A stretch of 64,000 nt of DNA, taken from contig OY759785.1 of NCBI GenBank assembly GCA_963662605.1, positions 496,001 to 560,000 of the forward strand, read 5' to 3'. This DNA comes from G963662605 sp963662605. GTDB lineage: Bacteria > Bacteroidota > Ignavibacteria > Ignavibacteriales > Ignavibacteriaceae. Shown here one piece after another: positions 55,468 to 64,000 of the stretch. Numbering within the stretch: position 1 is the first letter of the stretch; every line of letters begins with the position of its first letter. Under the pieces are notes generated by a model. That model had not been told where the DNA came from. It did no database searches and was given only the letters and a program-made list of their open reading frames with translations. A program made the position numbers and the translations under genes.

Positions 55468-58434
55468 ATGGAGCAAAACAGTATCTCTTTAAAAACACAG
55501 AAATTAATGTATCGTGCATCGGCGCTGCTGGTGGCTATTGTTACATGGGTCGTTTACTTTAAGACCGTGCAGCCGTCAGTATCGTTCTGGGATTGCGGTG
55601 AAGCTGCCGCGGCCGCTTACGGCCTGCAGGTTCCCCATCCTCCGGGATCGCCGTTTTTTACCCTGATGGGCAGACTATTCTCAATGATTCCGATTGTTGA
55701 TAACATCGGATTGCGGATGAATTTGCTATCCGTAACCGTAAGTGCGTTCAGCGCTATGCTGCTGTTTCTCATCATTGTTAAGCTTATTGAGAATTTCACG
55801 GGACGCGGATATAAATCCCTTTTTGACCTGATTGCCAACTACGGCGCGGCGATGATCGGCGCGCTTGCATGGACGTTCAGCCACTCTTTCTGGTTTAATG
55901 GTACTGAATCTGAGATTTATGCGACCAACACATTCGTCTTCGTTCTTATTGTATACTTTGGAATGCGCTGGTATGAAAGAGCCGATAATCCGGACAATTC
56001 AAAATATATCATTCTTATCGCGTATCTTATCGGTGTTTCCACTACGCTCCGTTCATTCGGTATTCTCGCGTTTATACCTATTACCATGATATTCATGTTC
56101 AAAAAATATGTTGATGATGAAGACGCGTTGAAAAAATCAGGATTTATACTTCTCGGTCATGTCGGACTTCTCGCTATTATTGCAATCGGTATGTGGGCGT
56201 TTTCAACCTCAACCGATGTGCCCGATCCGGAAAAGTATAAAGCCTACGATACGGAATTTATTATTGCCATCGGATTGGTCAGTGTTATCTGGATGGGGAT
56301 TTTCTGGAAAAAAGTTTTTACCCGCAATTCAATATACATCGCCATTTTTATCGGCGCGTTCGCCAAGTTCTTTATTTTGACTGCTGTCGTAAAATATATA
56401 CCTATTCTCCTTGGCTTGATTGCCGGAACAAACAAAGTCGCGGCTATTGTTGTTATCGTAGGCATACTCGGCGGGCTGGCATATCTTTCTTACTGGGCAT
56501 ATCAGAGAAAGAATCAAGTGCTGCATATCGCAACGCTTGCTGTTTTGTTTATTATCCTCGGATACTCTTCATACGCGATGATCGTTATCAGAGCGAACAT
56601 GAATCCTCCTATGAACGAAAATGCCCCGGTTAATTTTACCGAAATGTTGACGTATCTTAATCGTGAACAGTACGGCGACTTCCCAACATTCAAGAGAAGA
56701 TTTTCACCGGAAACACATCAGCAGGGTATTTATTCCAATTACTCAAGCGATCTGGAATTTCTTTGGAAATATCAGATGAACCACATGATGACCCGTTATA
56801 TCCTTTGGACCTATGCGGGCAGGGAAGGCTGGACGCAGGATGACGGTGTGAATATCTGGCCGTTCAACAGCGTCGGTAATCTTTTTGGCAAAGCTTTTAA
56901 TTTAAAATTTGCCGGTGATGCACACAACTCAATGTACGGAATTCCGTTCCTTATCGGCCTGATAGGTTTATTCTACCATTTCCGCAAGGATTGGAAGATG
57001 GCTTCGGCATTTCTGTTCCTGTTCATATTCGTCAGCTATCTCTTTGCGTTCTATCAGAATCAGCAGGAGCCCCAGCCGCGTGAACGTGATAAGTTTTACG
57101 CATGTATGGGATTCGCGTATGCCATCTGGATAGGCCTTGGTGCACGCGGTATAATGGAATTGATTATGGACAAACTTCCCGCCGTGAATTTGCGCAAGCC
57201 GCTTGCAGCCACAGCGCTTGTCCTTTTGTTTGTCTTTGTGCCGGGACGCATGCTGGTTGCAAACTATCACGAGCACGACCGTTCACAGAACTGGCTGCCC
57301 TGGGACTTTGCATACAACATGCTGCAAAGCTGCCAGCCTAACGCGATACTATTTACCAATGGCGATAACGATACATTCCCGCTCTGGTATTTGCAGGATG
57401 TTGAAGGTGTGCGCCGTGATGTTCGCATCGCGAACCTGAGCCTTATCAACACACCGTGGTATATCAAACAATTGAAGTATGAGACGCCGTACGGCACTCC
57501 GACGGTTGACATACAAATACCCGATGAAGAAATAGAAAAAATTCAGCCGGTACAGTTTGAGGCACAAACATACTCGATTGAAGTTCCTAAAGAAGTATAT
57601 AAACAATTCGACGTAACCGATACCGCAAGTATTAACAGCGGCAAGGTTACATTCAGAATGTCGCCGACACTCGGGCAGGGTGACGTGCAGGGTATTCGCG
57701 CGCAGGATATTATGGTGCGTGAAATCGTTATGAGAAATAACTGGCGCCGTCCTATCTATTTTGCCGTAACGTGTTCAGAAGACTGTAAAATCGGTCTCAG
57801 CAATTACTGCAAGCTCGAAGGCCTCTGTTACCGCTTAACGCCGGAAAGAATTACAAGCGAAGGGGCGTCTGTCAATTTTGATCTGACAAGAAAATGCTTG
57901 TTCAACGAAGACCCGGGCTATAGCAAGACGTATTCGCCAAGCTTTAAATTCCGCGGCGTAGCCGATCCGAATGTCTTCTTTGATGAAAACATGGAGCGGA
58001 TGATACAGAATTATCGTAGTTCATTCATGCGTATCGCGCTGGCGTACCAATCAACCGGACAGCCGGATAAGTGCGTTGAAGCGCTGAACGCCATGGAAAG
58101 AATTATGCCGCGTTCAAAGATCAAACTGGATTATCGTTTGCTCATGAATGTCGCGAATCTTTACAAAGAGTCCGGCGATACGAAGATGTTCAATACGTTG
58201 GCATCCGACATTGAAACCGAGGCGTTGAAAACAATTACCGCCGGTGCGGTTGACATCAACTCAAGCTATAACCCGTATCAGATGCTTATGAGCATCTATG
58301 AATCACAGGGTAAGTTCCAGAAGGAGATCTTGCTGCTTCAGAAGATGAAGGCAGAGTATCCTGAAGTTGCCGGTGCGGTTGATGCGAAAATTGCGGCCTT
58401 AAAGGCACAGCAGGCACAGGCCCAAGGGAAATAA
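55468..58434 (+). CDS. DUF2723 multi-pass membrane protein with C-terminal TPR
   Basis: Large integral membrane protein of 988 residues. The DUF2723 core is plain: VYFKTVQPSVSFWDCGEAAAAAYGLQVPHPPGSPFFTLMGRLFSMIP (about residues 29-75), followed by about a dozen membrane helices to residue 590. The fold is that of GT-C glycosyltransferases; animal TMEM260 of this family is an O-mannosyltransferase, so transfer of a lipid-linked sugar to surface proteins is plausible. The soluble C-terminal 370 residues include NGDNDTFPLWYLQDVEGVRRDVRI and end in tetratricopeptide-like helices. An intrinsic terminator follows. Confidence 0.85.
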   Translation: MEQNSISLKTQKLMYRASALLVAIVTWVVYFKTVQPSVSFWDCGEAAAAAYGLQVPHPPGSPFFTLMGRLFSMIPIVDNIGLRMNLLSVTVSAFSAMLLFLIIVKLIENFTGRGYKSLFDLIANYGAAMIGALAWTFSHSFWFNGTESEIYATNTFVFVLIVYFGMRWYERADNPDNSKYIILIAYLIGVSTTLRSFGILAFIPITMIFMFKKYVDDEDALKKSGFILLGHVGLLAIIAIGMWAFSTSTDVPDPEKYKAYDTEFIIAIGLVSVIWMGIFWKKVFTRNSIYIAIFIGAFAKFFILTAVVKYIPILLGLIAGTNKVAAIVVIVGILGGLAYLSYWAYQRKNQVLHIATLAVLFIILGYSSYAMIVIRANMNPPMNENAPVNFTEMLTYLNREQYGDFPTFKRRFSPETHQQGIYSNYSSDLEFLWKYQMNHMMTRYILWTYAGREGWTQDDGVNIWPFNSVGNLFGKAFNLKFAGDAHNSMYGIPFLIGLIGLFYHFRKDWKMASAFLFLFIFVSYLFAFYQNQQEPQPRERDKFYACMGFAYAIWIGLGARGIMELIMDKLPAVNLRKPLAATALVLLFVFVPGRMLVANYHEHDRSQNWLPWDFAYNMLQSCQPNAILFTNGDNDTFPLWYLQDVEGVRRDVRIANLSLINTPWYIKQLKYETPYGTPTVDIQIPDEEIEKIQPVQFEAQTYSIEVPKEVYKQFDVTDTASINSGKVTFRMSPTLGQGDVQGIRAQDIMVREIVMRNNWRRPIYFAVTCSEDCKIGLSNYCKLEGLCYRLTPERITSEGASVNFDLTRKCLFNEDPGYSKTYSPSFKFRGVADPNVFFDENMERMIQNYRSSFMRIALAYQSTGQPDKCVEALNAMERIMPRSKIKLDYRLLMNVANLYKESGDTKMFNTLASDIETEALKTITAGAVDINSSYNPYQMLMSIYESQGKFQKEILLLQKMKAEYPEVAGAVDAKIAALKAQQAQAQGK

Positions 58435-58457
58435 ATCCCCCTAAATCCGGTTTTAAG

Positions 58458-58501
58458 CCCTGTTTTAGTCTGAATTTTCAGATACAAAACAGGGTTTTTT
58501 T
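58458..58501 (+). terminator. Intrinsic terminator after the DUF2723 gene
   Basis: CCCTGTTTT (58458-58466) pairs perfectly with AAAACAGGG (58486-58494), and the loop can form a second helix (TCTGAA..TTCAGA). Seven T follow. It starts 24 bases after the stop codon. Confidence 0.88.
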
Positions 58502-58642
58502 ATGTCGTAAGGGCTTTGGCTTCCGGCAAAGTACCAGGGCACTAAAAATGATTAATTATTGTTTACTTATAAAGCGTATATGGCTTGGCGGTTACGTGAT
58601 TTAACTTTATTTTTCCTGCTGACATTTTTTAAGGATTTTTCT

Positions 58643-59185
58643 ATGCTTCAAGTTGTTGATGTTGAATTAACACCTAACCCAAACGCCCTGAAGTTTCTCA
58701 TAAATGAGCGTCTGCTAAAACACGCACCAAGACAATATTTTTCTATTGACGAAGCTGCTAATGATCCGTTGGCAAAAGGAATTTTTGCATTAGGCGGCAT
58801 TAATTCAGTCTTTTATATGGATAAGTTTATCACCATCGGTAAAGCCAAAGATGCCGACTGGGGAAAAATACAGCGTCCGCTGGTTGATTTCCTTTCGCAT
58901 TTCGATAAAAGCCAGCTTCTCGCTGAGGAAAATGCTCCGGAGGAAGCTCCGGTTGACGGCGAACTGCTCAAAAAAATTGTTCAGGTATTGAACGAAAGAG
59001 TCCGCCCGGCATTGGCATTTGACGGCGGCGGCCTTGAAGTTATGGGTCTTGAGGGTTATACTTTGAGAGTCCGTTATCAGGGTGCCTGCGGAAGCTGCCC
59101 AAGCGCAATCAGCGGTACATTAATCGCAATTGAAAGTGTGCTGCAGCGTTACGTTGATCCGAATATTGAAGTCACGGCAGGATAA
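58643..59185 (+). CDS. nfu: NifU-like Fe-S scaffold/carrier protein (Nfu)
   Basis: Protein of 180 residues with an Nfu N-terminal domain (VELTPNPNALKFLINERLL..FALGGINSVFYMDKFITIGK) and a NifU C-terminal domain carrying C149-G-S-C152-P, the cluster-binding motif (GGGLEVMGLEGYTLRVRYQGACGSCP). It delivers [4Fe-4S] clusters to apo-proteins. ATG 58643 with AAGGA nine bases upstream gives the normal N-terminus; the longer frame from 58559 adds an unconserved hydrophobic stretch. ogt follows 22 bases later. Confidence 0.93.
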   Translation: MLQVVDVELTPNPNALKFLINERLLKHAPRQYFSIDEAANDPLAKGIFALGGINSVFYMDKFITIGKAKDADWGKIQRPLVDFLSHFDKSQLLAEENAPEEAPVDGELLKKIVQVLNERVRPALAFDGGGLEVMGLEGYTLRVRYQGACGSCPSAISGTLIAIESVLQRYVDPNIEVTAG

Positions 59186-59207
59186 AAGTTTAACAAGGAG
59201 TCTCTCC

Positions 59208-59690
59208 ATGTTCTGTACATCATTCAGTTTGGCTGGAATTAATTTTACTGTTACAGCGACACCAAAAGGTATCGCCTCAATTTCGTTAAACGGAGTAGGC
59301 GACGTACCGGCGGATTGTAAAAAGCTTGGCAAACAGACGAAAGAGTTTTTCGGCATCTATGATGAATTGAAAGAGTACTTTGCCGGAACAAGAACAAAGT
59401 TTTCGGTACCACTGAGTATTGAAGCGGGTACAAAATTTCAGAAGAGCGTCTGGAAACAGCTTGAGAAAATCCCATACGGAAAAGTGATAAGCTATAAACA
59501 GCTTGCCGGAAAAGTCGGGAGTCCGAATGCGTTTCGCGCGGCCGGTTCAGCTAACGGCAAAAACCCTATTCCTATTATTATCCCATGCCACAGGGTTATC
59601 AACCACGATAGCGGTCTGGGCGGTTATTCATGCGGGTTAGATGTAAAGCGTAAATTGCTCAGGTTGGAAAAAATTTCCTGGAAAGAATAG
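59208..59690 (+). CDS. ogt: Methylated-DNA-[protein]-cysteine S-methyltransferase
   Basis: Suicide repair protein of 160 residues that moves alkyl groups from O6-alkylguanine to a Cys. The helix-turn-helix region FQKSVWKQLEKIPYGKVISYKQLAGKVG, the arginine-finger stretch NAFRAAGSANGKNPIPIIIPC127HRVI with the acceptor C127 and YSCGLDVKRKLL are present; the N-terminal domain is short, as in Ogt. AAGGAG at 59195-59200 selects ATG 59208; the frame upstream overlaps nfu. Confidence 0.94.
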   Translation: MFCTSFSLAGINFTVTATPKGIASISLNGVGDVPADCKKLGKQTKEFFGIYDELKEYFAGTRTKFSVPLSIEAGTKFQKSVWKQLEKIPYGKVISYKQLAGKVGSPNAFRAAGSANGKNPIPIIIPCHRVINHDSGLGGYSCGLDVKRKLLRLEKISWKE

Positions 59691-59706
59691 AACGCCTCCA
59701 AAATCG

Positions 59707-59817
59707 CAATAGAACACGGATGACGCGGATAACACGGATTCACACAGATTAATTATTTGTAAGCAACAATGTGTTTTGTTGAAAAATCTTTGCGTGCTTG
59801 GCGTTCTTTGCGGTTAA
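59707..59817. repeat. Composite intergenic repeat after ogt
   Basis: The left part AATCGCAATAGAACACGGAT, followed by further GACGCGGAT and ACACGGAT units (59707-59740), belongs to the family seen at 41884-42043. The right part TTTGCGTGCTT..TTTGCGGTTAA (59790-59817) is a diverged half of the AACCGCAAAG family seen at 38032-38215. The two families therefore lie head to tail here between convergent genes. Confidence 0.65.
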
Positions 59818-59824
59818 TTTCCCC

Positions 59825-61180
59825 CTATACTTCGATTTCTAAATCTTTAATCTTACGATACAATGTTGATAATCCGAGATTCAAAGCGGCGGATGCTTTT
59901 TCTTTGTCGTAATTGTACGACTCCAGCGCCCGCAAAATATATTCCTTCTCAATTCGCTTCATAAACTCCTCAAGCGAACCGATTTTTTCCGGCACCTGAA
60001 TTTCTTTTATGTTACGCAGGTTGTCCGGCAGATCCTGAAGTGAAATCATATCCGATGCGGCAAAGATTACAGCGCGTTCGATTGCATTTTCAAGTTCACG
60101 CACCTCACCACGCCACTCGTTGTTCATCAACGCGCGCAGTGCATTGTTCTCAATACCGCGGACGTTCTTGCCCATTTCGGTTCTGTACTTATCAATAAAG
60201 TGGTCAACCAGATGCGGTATATCTTCGCGGCGTTGTTTGAGAGAAGGAAGATTAATGTCAACAACATTGAGGCGGTAAAATAAATCCTCGCGGAATTTCC
60301 CCTTCGAAATTTCTTCCATCAGATTGCGGTTGGTTGAAGCAACAAAACGGATGTTAACAGTGAATGGTGACGTTGAGCCGACGGGAGTACATTCACGCTC
60401 CTGCAGGACGCGCAATAGTTTTACCTGTAATTGCAGCGGCATTTCACTCACTTCATCAAGAAAAAGAGTGCCACCTTCTGCGGCTTTGATATAGCCTTCT
60501 TTGTCGGTAATCGCTCCGGTGAATGCGCCTTTTTTATGCCCGAACAATTCACTCTCAATAAGGTTTTCTGATATTGCCCCGCAGTTTACCGCGATGAACG
60601 GCTTGTTCTTTCTCTTGCTGTTGTAATGGATAGCTCTCGCGACAAGTTCTTTTCCCGTACCGCTGTTGCCGGTGATAAGCACGGTGCTGTCGGTTGTGGC
60701 GACAGTCTGAATCATATCGAACACCGATTTCATGCTGGGACTCTTGCCGATGATCTTGGAAAAATCATAGGTTCTTTGCAGCTCGCGGCGCAGCATCTGA
60801 TTTTCCTGAAGCAGGCGTTTTAAATCGAACAAGCGGCGTATCTTGATAGTAAGTTCATCGAACTCGACGGGTTTTAAAATATAATCCTGCGCACCTGCAC
60901 GGAGTGCTTTAATTGCCGTATCCAGAGAACCATAGGCGGTGATGACAATAAACGAGGTGCTCGATGTAACGGCAGAAACTTTTTCCAAAAGCTCTGTGCC
61001 TTTCATCTGCGGCATTTCAATATCGGTTATCACCAGATCATAATAATTTTCTAAAGTTTTTTCATATGCGGCTCTTCCGTTCTCTGCCTGATCAACCTGA
61101 TAGCCTTCGTTACTAAGAATATAGCAAAGCGATTCGCGTATTATATCTTCATCATCAACAACTAATATCCGTTCTGACAT
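59825..61180 (-). CDS. NtrC-family sigma-54-dependent response regulator
   Basis: Regulator of 451 residues. The receiver domain has acid pocket VVDDED and phosphoacceptor D53 (VITDIEMP), with T and K at ITAYGS and LKPVEF. The AAA+ domain has Walker A GNSGTGKE, the sigma-54 contact loop GAFTGA, Walker B GGTLFLDEVSEM and arginine-finger stretch. The C-terminal Fis-type helix-turn-helix (NYDKEKASAALNLGLSTLYRKIKDL) binds DNA. It activates sigma-54 promoters when phosphorylated by the sensor kinase encoded 10 bases upstream. ATG 61180 gives the standard N-terminus; the longer frame overlaps the kinase gene. Target genes are not evident. Confidence 0.95.
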   Translation of the reverse strand: MSERILVVDDEDIIRESLCYILSNEGYQVDQAENGRAAYEKTLENYYDLVITDIEMPQMKGTELLEKVSAVTSSTSFIVITAYGSLDTAIKALRAGAQDYILKPVEFDELTIKIRRLFDLKRLLQENQMLRRELQRTYDFSKIIGKSPSMKSVFDMIQTVATTDSTVLITGNSGTGKELVARAIHYNSKRKNKPFIAVNCGAISENLIESELFGHKKGAFTGAITDKEGYIKAAEGGTLFLDEVSEMPLQLQVKLLRVLQERECTPVGSTSPFTVNIRFVASTNRNLMEEISKGKFREDLFYRLNVVDINLPSLKQRREDIPHLVDHFIDKYRTEMGKNVRGIENNALRALMNNEWRGEVRELENAIERAVIFAASDMISLQDLPDNLRNIKEIQVPEKIGSLEEFMKRIEKEYILRALESYNYDKEKASAALNLGLSTLYRKIKDLEIEV

Positions 61181-61190
61181 GTGCTTCCCT

Positions 61191-62645
61191 TTAGAATACC
61201 GACTTTGCCGGTAAATGAATAATGAATTTGGTGTATTTGTGGTATTTACTTTCCACTTTAATATCACCCTGAAAACTTTTTACGATGCCGTAGCTTACCC
61301 AAAGGCCGAGACCCGTTCCTTTGCCTTCTGTTTTGGTGGTAAAGAATGGCTCGAAAATTTTTGAAATCTTATCATCCTTAACGCCGATGCCGTTATCTTC
61401 AAATGTTATTTTGCAGAAGTCTTTATCCATTGAAGAGGCAACCTTTATCATGCCGCGTTCCTCAACCGGAACCTGTGCGCGTCTTTCGATAATCGCATCA
61501 ACCGCGTTGATAAGAATGTTGACGAACACCTGCTGCAACTGATCGGAAACAAGCGGCAGCGGGGGCATAGTAACATCAAGGTTTTGAATAAACTCAATGT
61601 CCTTTGCCTTTTTACCTACCCGGACAATCTCAATAGATTCGCGGATGTTCTCGTTAATATCCGTCAGCTTCAATTCGTAATTGGAAGGCCGCGAAAAATC
61701 AACAAGGTCGCGGATAATTTTTGAAATTCTGGTTATTTGCTTTTTAACAAGCTCGGATTTCTCCTTGATAAAATCATCAGTCGTCTGACGCTGAATGATT
61801 TGCACGAGCGCAGAAATAGAAGCAAGCGGATTACCGACTTCGTGTGCGACACCCGCGGCAAGCGTGCCGATGCTTTCCATCTTTTGTGTATGGATAAGCT
61901 GCTTTTCGAGATTGCGCCGCTCGGTCAAATCCCGGTGAATGCCGAAATAACCGAGGACTTTTTTACTGTTATCAACAATAGGAGATATGAGCAGCTGTGT
62001 ATAGAAAGGTTCGCCGCTCTTTTTTTTGTTTTCCACTTCGCCGAACCAGACCTGGCCCGCGGAAATCGTGCCCCACATATTATCCCAGAACTGTTTGGGA
62101 TATTTCCTGCTGCTGAACACGTTGGGATTTTTGCCGAGCAATTCTTCAGCGGAGTAGCCGCTTGCCTTGCAGAATGCCTGATTAACAAAAATCATTTTGC
62201 CCGAAAGGTCGGTTATCTGTAAAGGATTCACCGTGTTTTCGGCGACAGAATAGAAACGCATGAAATCTATTTCCGTCTGGCGCTCATGGGTAATATCTTT
62301 AGCGATAACCACAAATATTTTATCAGCAGAATCGTTCTCGGAGAAACAGGGCGACAGAAATAACTGTACATCAACCTGCACATCCCCGGGCATCTGGAGC
62401 TTGCTTTCAAATGTCTGGTACGAAACTTCCTTTTCGCATCGCGCAAGAGCGTGGTCGAACTTGAGGACTGATGGCTTGTGTAAAAGGGATTCAATTTTGC
62501 CGCCGAGAAGTTCTTCTTTCAGCGACTTTGATTTAATAATATATGCTTTGTTAACGTCAACGATGGTTCCGTCGGATGTTATCAGGAAACAATATTCCGG
62601 ATAATGTTCCAGCGTGCGGAAAAACTTATCGTTGAGACTGCTCAT
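61191..62645 (-). CDS. NtrB-like PAS sensor histidine kinase
   Basis: Soluble sensor of 484 residues without membrane segments. Two PAS domains are visible (about residues 10-120 starting FRTLEHYPEYCFLITSDGTIVDVN, and about 130-245 with TDLSGKMIFVNQAFCKASGYSAEELLGKNPN, ending FGIHRDLTERR), then the dimerisation helix with the phospho-His in AAGVAHEVGNPLASI, and the ATPase domain with N box (VFVNILINAVDAI), G1 DNGIGV and G2 GTGLGLWVSYGI. The pairing with a downstream NtrC-type regulator gene on the same strand defines a complete cytosolic two-component system. The signal is unknown. In-frame ATG 62669 is an alternative start. Confidence 0.93.
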   Translation of the reverse strand: MSSLNDKFFRTLEHYPEYCFLITSDGTIVDVNKAYIIKSKSLKEELLGGKIESLLHKPSVLKFDHALARCEKEVSYQTFESKLQMPGDVQVDVQLFLSPCFSENDSADKIFVVIAKDITHERQTEIDFMRFYSVAENTVNPLQITDLSGKMIFVNQAFCKASGYSAEELLGKNPNVFSSRKYPKQFWDNMWGTISAGQVWFGEVENKKKSGEPFYTQLLISPIVDNSKKVLGYFGIHRDLTERRNLEKQLIHTQKMESIGTLAAGVAHEVGNPLASISALVQIIQRQTTDDFIKEKSELVKKQITRISKIIRDLVDFSRPSNYELKLTDINENIRESIEIVRVGKKAKDIEFIQNLDVTMPPLPLVSDQLQQVFVNILINAVDAIIERRAQVPVEERGMIKVASSMDKDFCKITFEDNGIGVKDDKISKIFEPFFTTKTEGKGTGLGLWVSYGIVKSFQGDIKVESKYHKYTKFIIHLPAKSVF

Positions 62646-62715
62646 AGTATTAATAATTAATGAATCCAATTAATGTGAATTGTAAAATTACGAAAAAGTT
62701 TCGGCAGCTCCATCA

Positions 62716-63063
62716 CTAAGGAACAATAACCCGGTCGCCATGGCTTTTCGGGTTGGAAATAACCAGAAAATGCAGATCCTCGGTGTCGTTGTTGATGAGT
62801 TGATGCACGGTTCCCGGTTCAACGTGGCAGCCCTCTCCGGCTCGAATGGTGAGCGTTCTGCTGCCGATAAGCATGGTGCAGACGCCCGACAGGATAAAGA
62901 AGAACTGGGCAGAGTGTTCGTGGAAGTGTTTTATCTCAACCCCGTTCGGCGGGACACACTCGCGGATGATACTTAGATTTTCACTATTCAAAAAGTGCCA
63001 GCCGTCGCAATTGTTTCCCCAGGTGTAATGTTCGGCATTTTTCAGGGTAATAACATCGGTCAT
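62716..63063 (-). CDS. Cupin-domain protein
   Basis: Small protein of 115 residues with a single cupin barrel. Cupin motif 1 is GVEIKHFHEHSAQFFFILSG (two His and a Gln/Glu-type ligand set) and motif 2 is GEGCHVEPGTVHQLINN; together these would bind one metal ion. The family includes mannose-6-phosphate isomerase-type and dioxygenase-like proteins of many functions; no specific role is clear. It is followed by the YdeI-like gene upstream on the same strand with a 10-base gap. Confidence 0.85.
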   Translation of the reverse strand: MTDVITLKNAEHYTWGNNCDGWHFLNSENLSIIRECVPPNGVEIKHFHEHSAQFFFILSGVCTMLIGSRTLTIRAGEGCHVEPGTVHQLINNDTEDLHFLVISNPKSHGDRVIVP

Positions 63064-63073
63064 ACGTACTCCA

Positions 63074-63649
63074 TTATTTTAATCCGAGTTTCTGTTTATT
63101 CTTCAAGAGAATTAATGCTTCTGTAATTCTTTTGTTTCTTGTTTCTTCGCGTTTAGCAGAGGATATCCACAGGATGTAATTTTTCCGGTGTGAAGGCGCC
63201 AAGGCGTTGAAGAATGTGATAACGTCTTTATCCACCGAAAAAGCTTCTTTTATATATGAAGGCGTATCTTCCGGATTCTTACCGGAGAACTGCTTATCCG
63301 GTTTCCGGTTAAAAATTTCCGGGTTGATGCGCTGCATACCCGCAGGCTGCATTTTATTTTCTTCAATAAGTTTTTTTACCCGGCGAATGTTGACATCCGA
63401 CCACTTGCTGCCTTTCATGCGCGGATTGAATTTGCGGGCGTACTTTTCTTCGTCAATTTTTTGTATGATGCTGTCAATCCACCCGAAACACAGAGCCTCT
63501 TCAACGGCATCTTCATAGTCAAGCACCGGTTTACCCGTCGTCTTCCTATGAAACACAAGCCAAAGTTCCCGCTCGCTCGCGTGATTTTTCTTGAGCCACG
63601 CGTGCCACTCTTTCCGCGTGGTTATCTGTAGTGAATTCGTAATCTTCAT
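63074..63649 (-). CDS. YdeI/OmpD-associated-like protein
   Basis: Protein of 191 residues of the YdeI/bacteriocin-protection-like family. Typical features are EWHAWLKKNHASERELWLVFHRKTTGKPVLDYEDAVEEALCFGWIDS, KFNPRMKGSKWSDVNIRRVKKLIEE and a C-terminal helical part with SHRKNYILWISSAKREETRNKRITEALILL, which ends in the conserved KR-rich helix. The function in most bacteria is unknown; some members affect stress or peptide resistance. It is encoded 10 bases upstream of the cupin gene. Confidence 0.85.
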   Translation of the reverse strand: MKITNSLQITTRKEWHAWLKKNHASERELWLVFHRKTTGKPVLDYEDAVEEALCFGWIDSIIQKIDEEKYARKFNPRMKGSKWSDVNIRRVKKLIEENKMQPAGMQRINPEIFNRKPDKQFSGKNPEDTPSYIKEAFSVDKDVITFFNALAPSHRKNYILWISSAKREETRNKRITEALILLKNKQKLGLK

Positions 63650-63678
63650 CGCACATCCGATCCGAAAATTTCTTGATA

Positions 63679-64000
63679 CTACTTCACTTGTTCTTTTACG
63701 ACATCTTTCCGGATAGACATAATTCTTTTTTCAGCCTGAGCCAAAACTTTTTTCTTAATGATTTTGCCTGTTGAGGTATTGAATACATACATAATTCTGT
63801 CGGTAGTAACAAGCGTGTACGTTTTAAAATCCTTTGAAAGTCCTGAGACAACGGCGCTGTCGCAGGATTCCCATGTGTAATGCGAAACCGTTGCAGAGAT
63901 TGATTTTTTGTCCTTTACAAGATCTTTCACGAGATATTGTTTAACAACTTTGCCTTTTTTGTAAAACCCGATGGCAATGTCACCGAGTCCCTTTCTGTCT
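63679..64000 (-). CDS. Conserved protein of unknown function, 5'-truncated at window edge
   Basis: The frame is open through the window end, so the N-terminus is outside. The visible 107 residues (ending ...MSIRKDVVKEQVK) have alternating polar strands (DIAIGFYKKGKVVKQYLVKDLV, TVSHYTWESCDSAVVSGLS, KTYTLVTTDRIMYVFNTSTGKIIKKKVL) as in a beta-propeller or beta-sandwich. No family is recognised. The gene ends 29 bases before the start of the YdeI-like gene, on the same strand. Confidence 0.55.
   Translation of the reverse strand, partial: DRKGLGDIAIGFYKKGKVVKQYLVKDLVKDKKSISATVSHYTWESCDSAVVSGLSKDFKTYTLVTTDRIMYVFNTSTGKIIKKKVLAQAEKRIMSIRKDVVKEQVK

Noticed and set aside
58559..58642. Upstream extension of nfu from the TTG-type start at 58559
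   Set aside because: The added hydrophobic residues are not part of the Nfu family; ATG 58643 has a good ribosome binding site.

Overview
The window looks like a chromosomal segment of a Gram-negative, outer-membrane bacterium of the Bacteroidota/Chlorobiota (FCB) group, most reminiscent of Ignavibacteria or Kapabacteria-type genomes. The evidence is two secreted proteins with type IX secretion (T9SS) C-terminal sorting domains (one carrying the NYPNPFNP-type signature), a PorV-like outer-membrane protein, lipid A genes (lpxB, lpxK), a PG0541-type companion of an RND pump, and promoters of the Bacteroidota type (TTG, about 19-20 bases, TAnnTTTG). Genus or species cannot be named from the sequence alone. 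No rRNA, tRNA, CRISPR array, prophage or transposase gene was seen.

Layout. 1-10.3 kb (+): an end-truncated membrane protein, smc, a T9SS-exported protein, a HAD phosphatase, a membrane methyltransferase and a tightly overlapping lipid A block (lpxB, DUF374 acyltransferase, lpxK). 10.4-15.0 kb (+): pyruvate phosphate dikinase, then queA-ispD. 15.3-19.9 kb: an island of two different Hip toxin-antitoxin modules around a nucleoside transporter: a split three-gene HipB-HipS-HipT-like set on + and a full-length HipB-HipA pair on -. 20.0-23.9 kb (-): a UbiA prenyltransferase, lolD, a methyltransferase and rlmD. 24.2-27.1 kb (+): a large secreted putative metalloprotease. 27.6-33.6 kb (+): a TolC/HlyD/RND efflux operon ending in a PG0541-like gene. 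33.6-34.3 kb: a DUF559 nuclease gene inside a hairpin-bounded repeat cassette, followed by a remnant of a second PG0541-like gene. 34.3-43.2 kb: mixed enzymes (reductase, serine hydrolase, alpha/beta hydrolase, RNase H, HAD phosphatase, GlmU-like nucleotidyltransferase, coaD, aminotransferase). 43.4-50.7 kb (+): aldo/keto reductase, a YgfK-like putative selenate-reductase flavoprotein, and a fused molybdenum hydroxylase of the XdhD/selenium-dependent xanthine dehydrogenase type. 50.8-59.7 kb: envelope and housekeeping genes, including a 988-residue DUF2723 membrane protein, Nfu and Ogt. 59.8-64 kb (-): an NtrB/NtrC-like sensor and sigma-54 regulator pair, a cupin, a YdeI-like protein and an end-truncated gene.

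The intergenic DNA is unusually rich in structured repeats. Several families recur within the window: short inverted elements ending in GAACTCA/TGAGTTC with purine/pyrimidine hairpins (41.2 and 52.2 kb), whose ends match those of the DUF559 cassette; a 138-base nested palindrome; period-7 tandem repeats of AGTCCAA type; elements based on ACGGATGACGCGGAT and on AACCGCAAAG. The two most interesting systems are the paired Hip modules and the DUF559 gene carried between the same ends as gene-less repeats.
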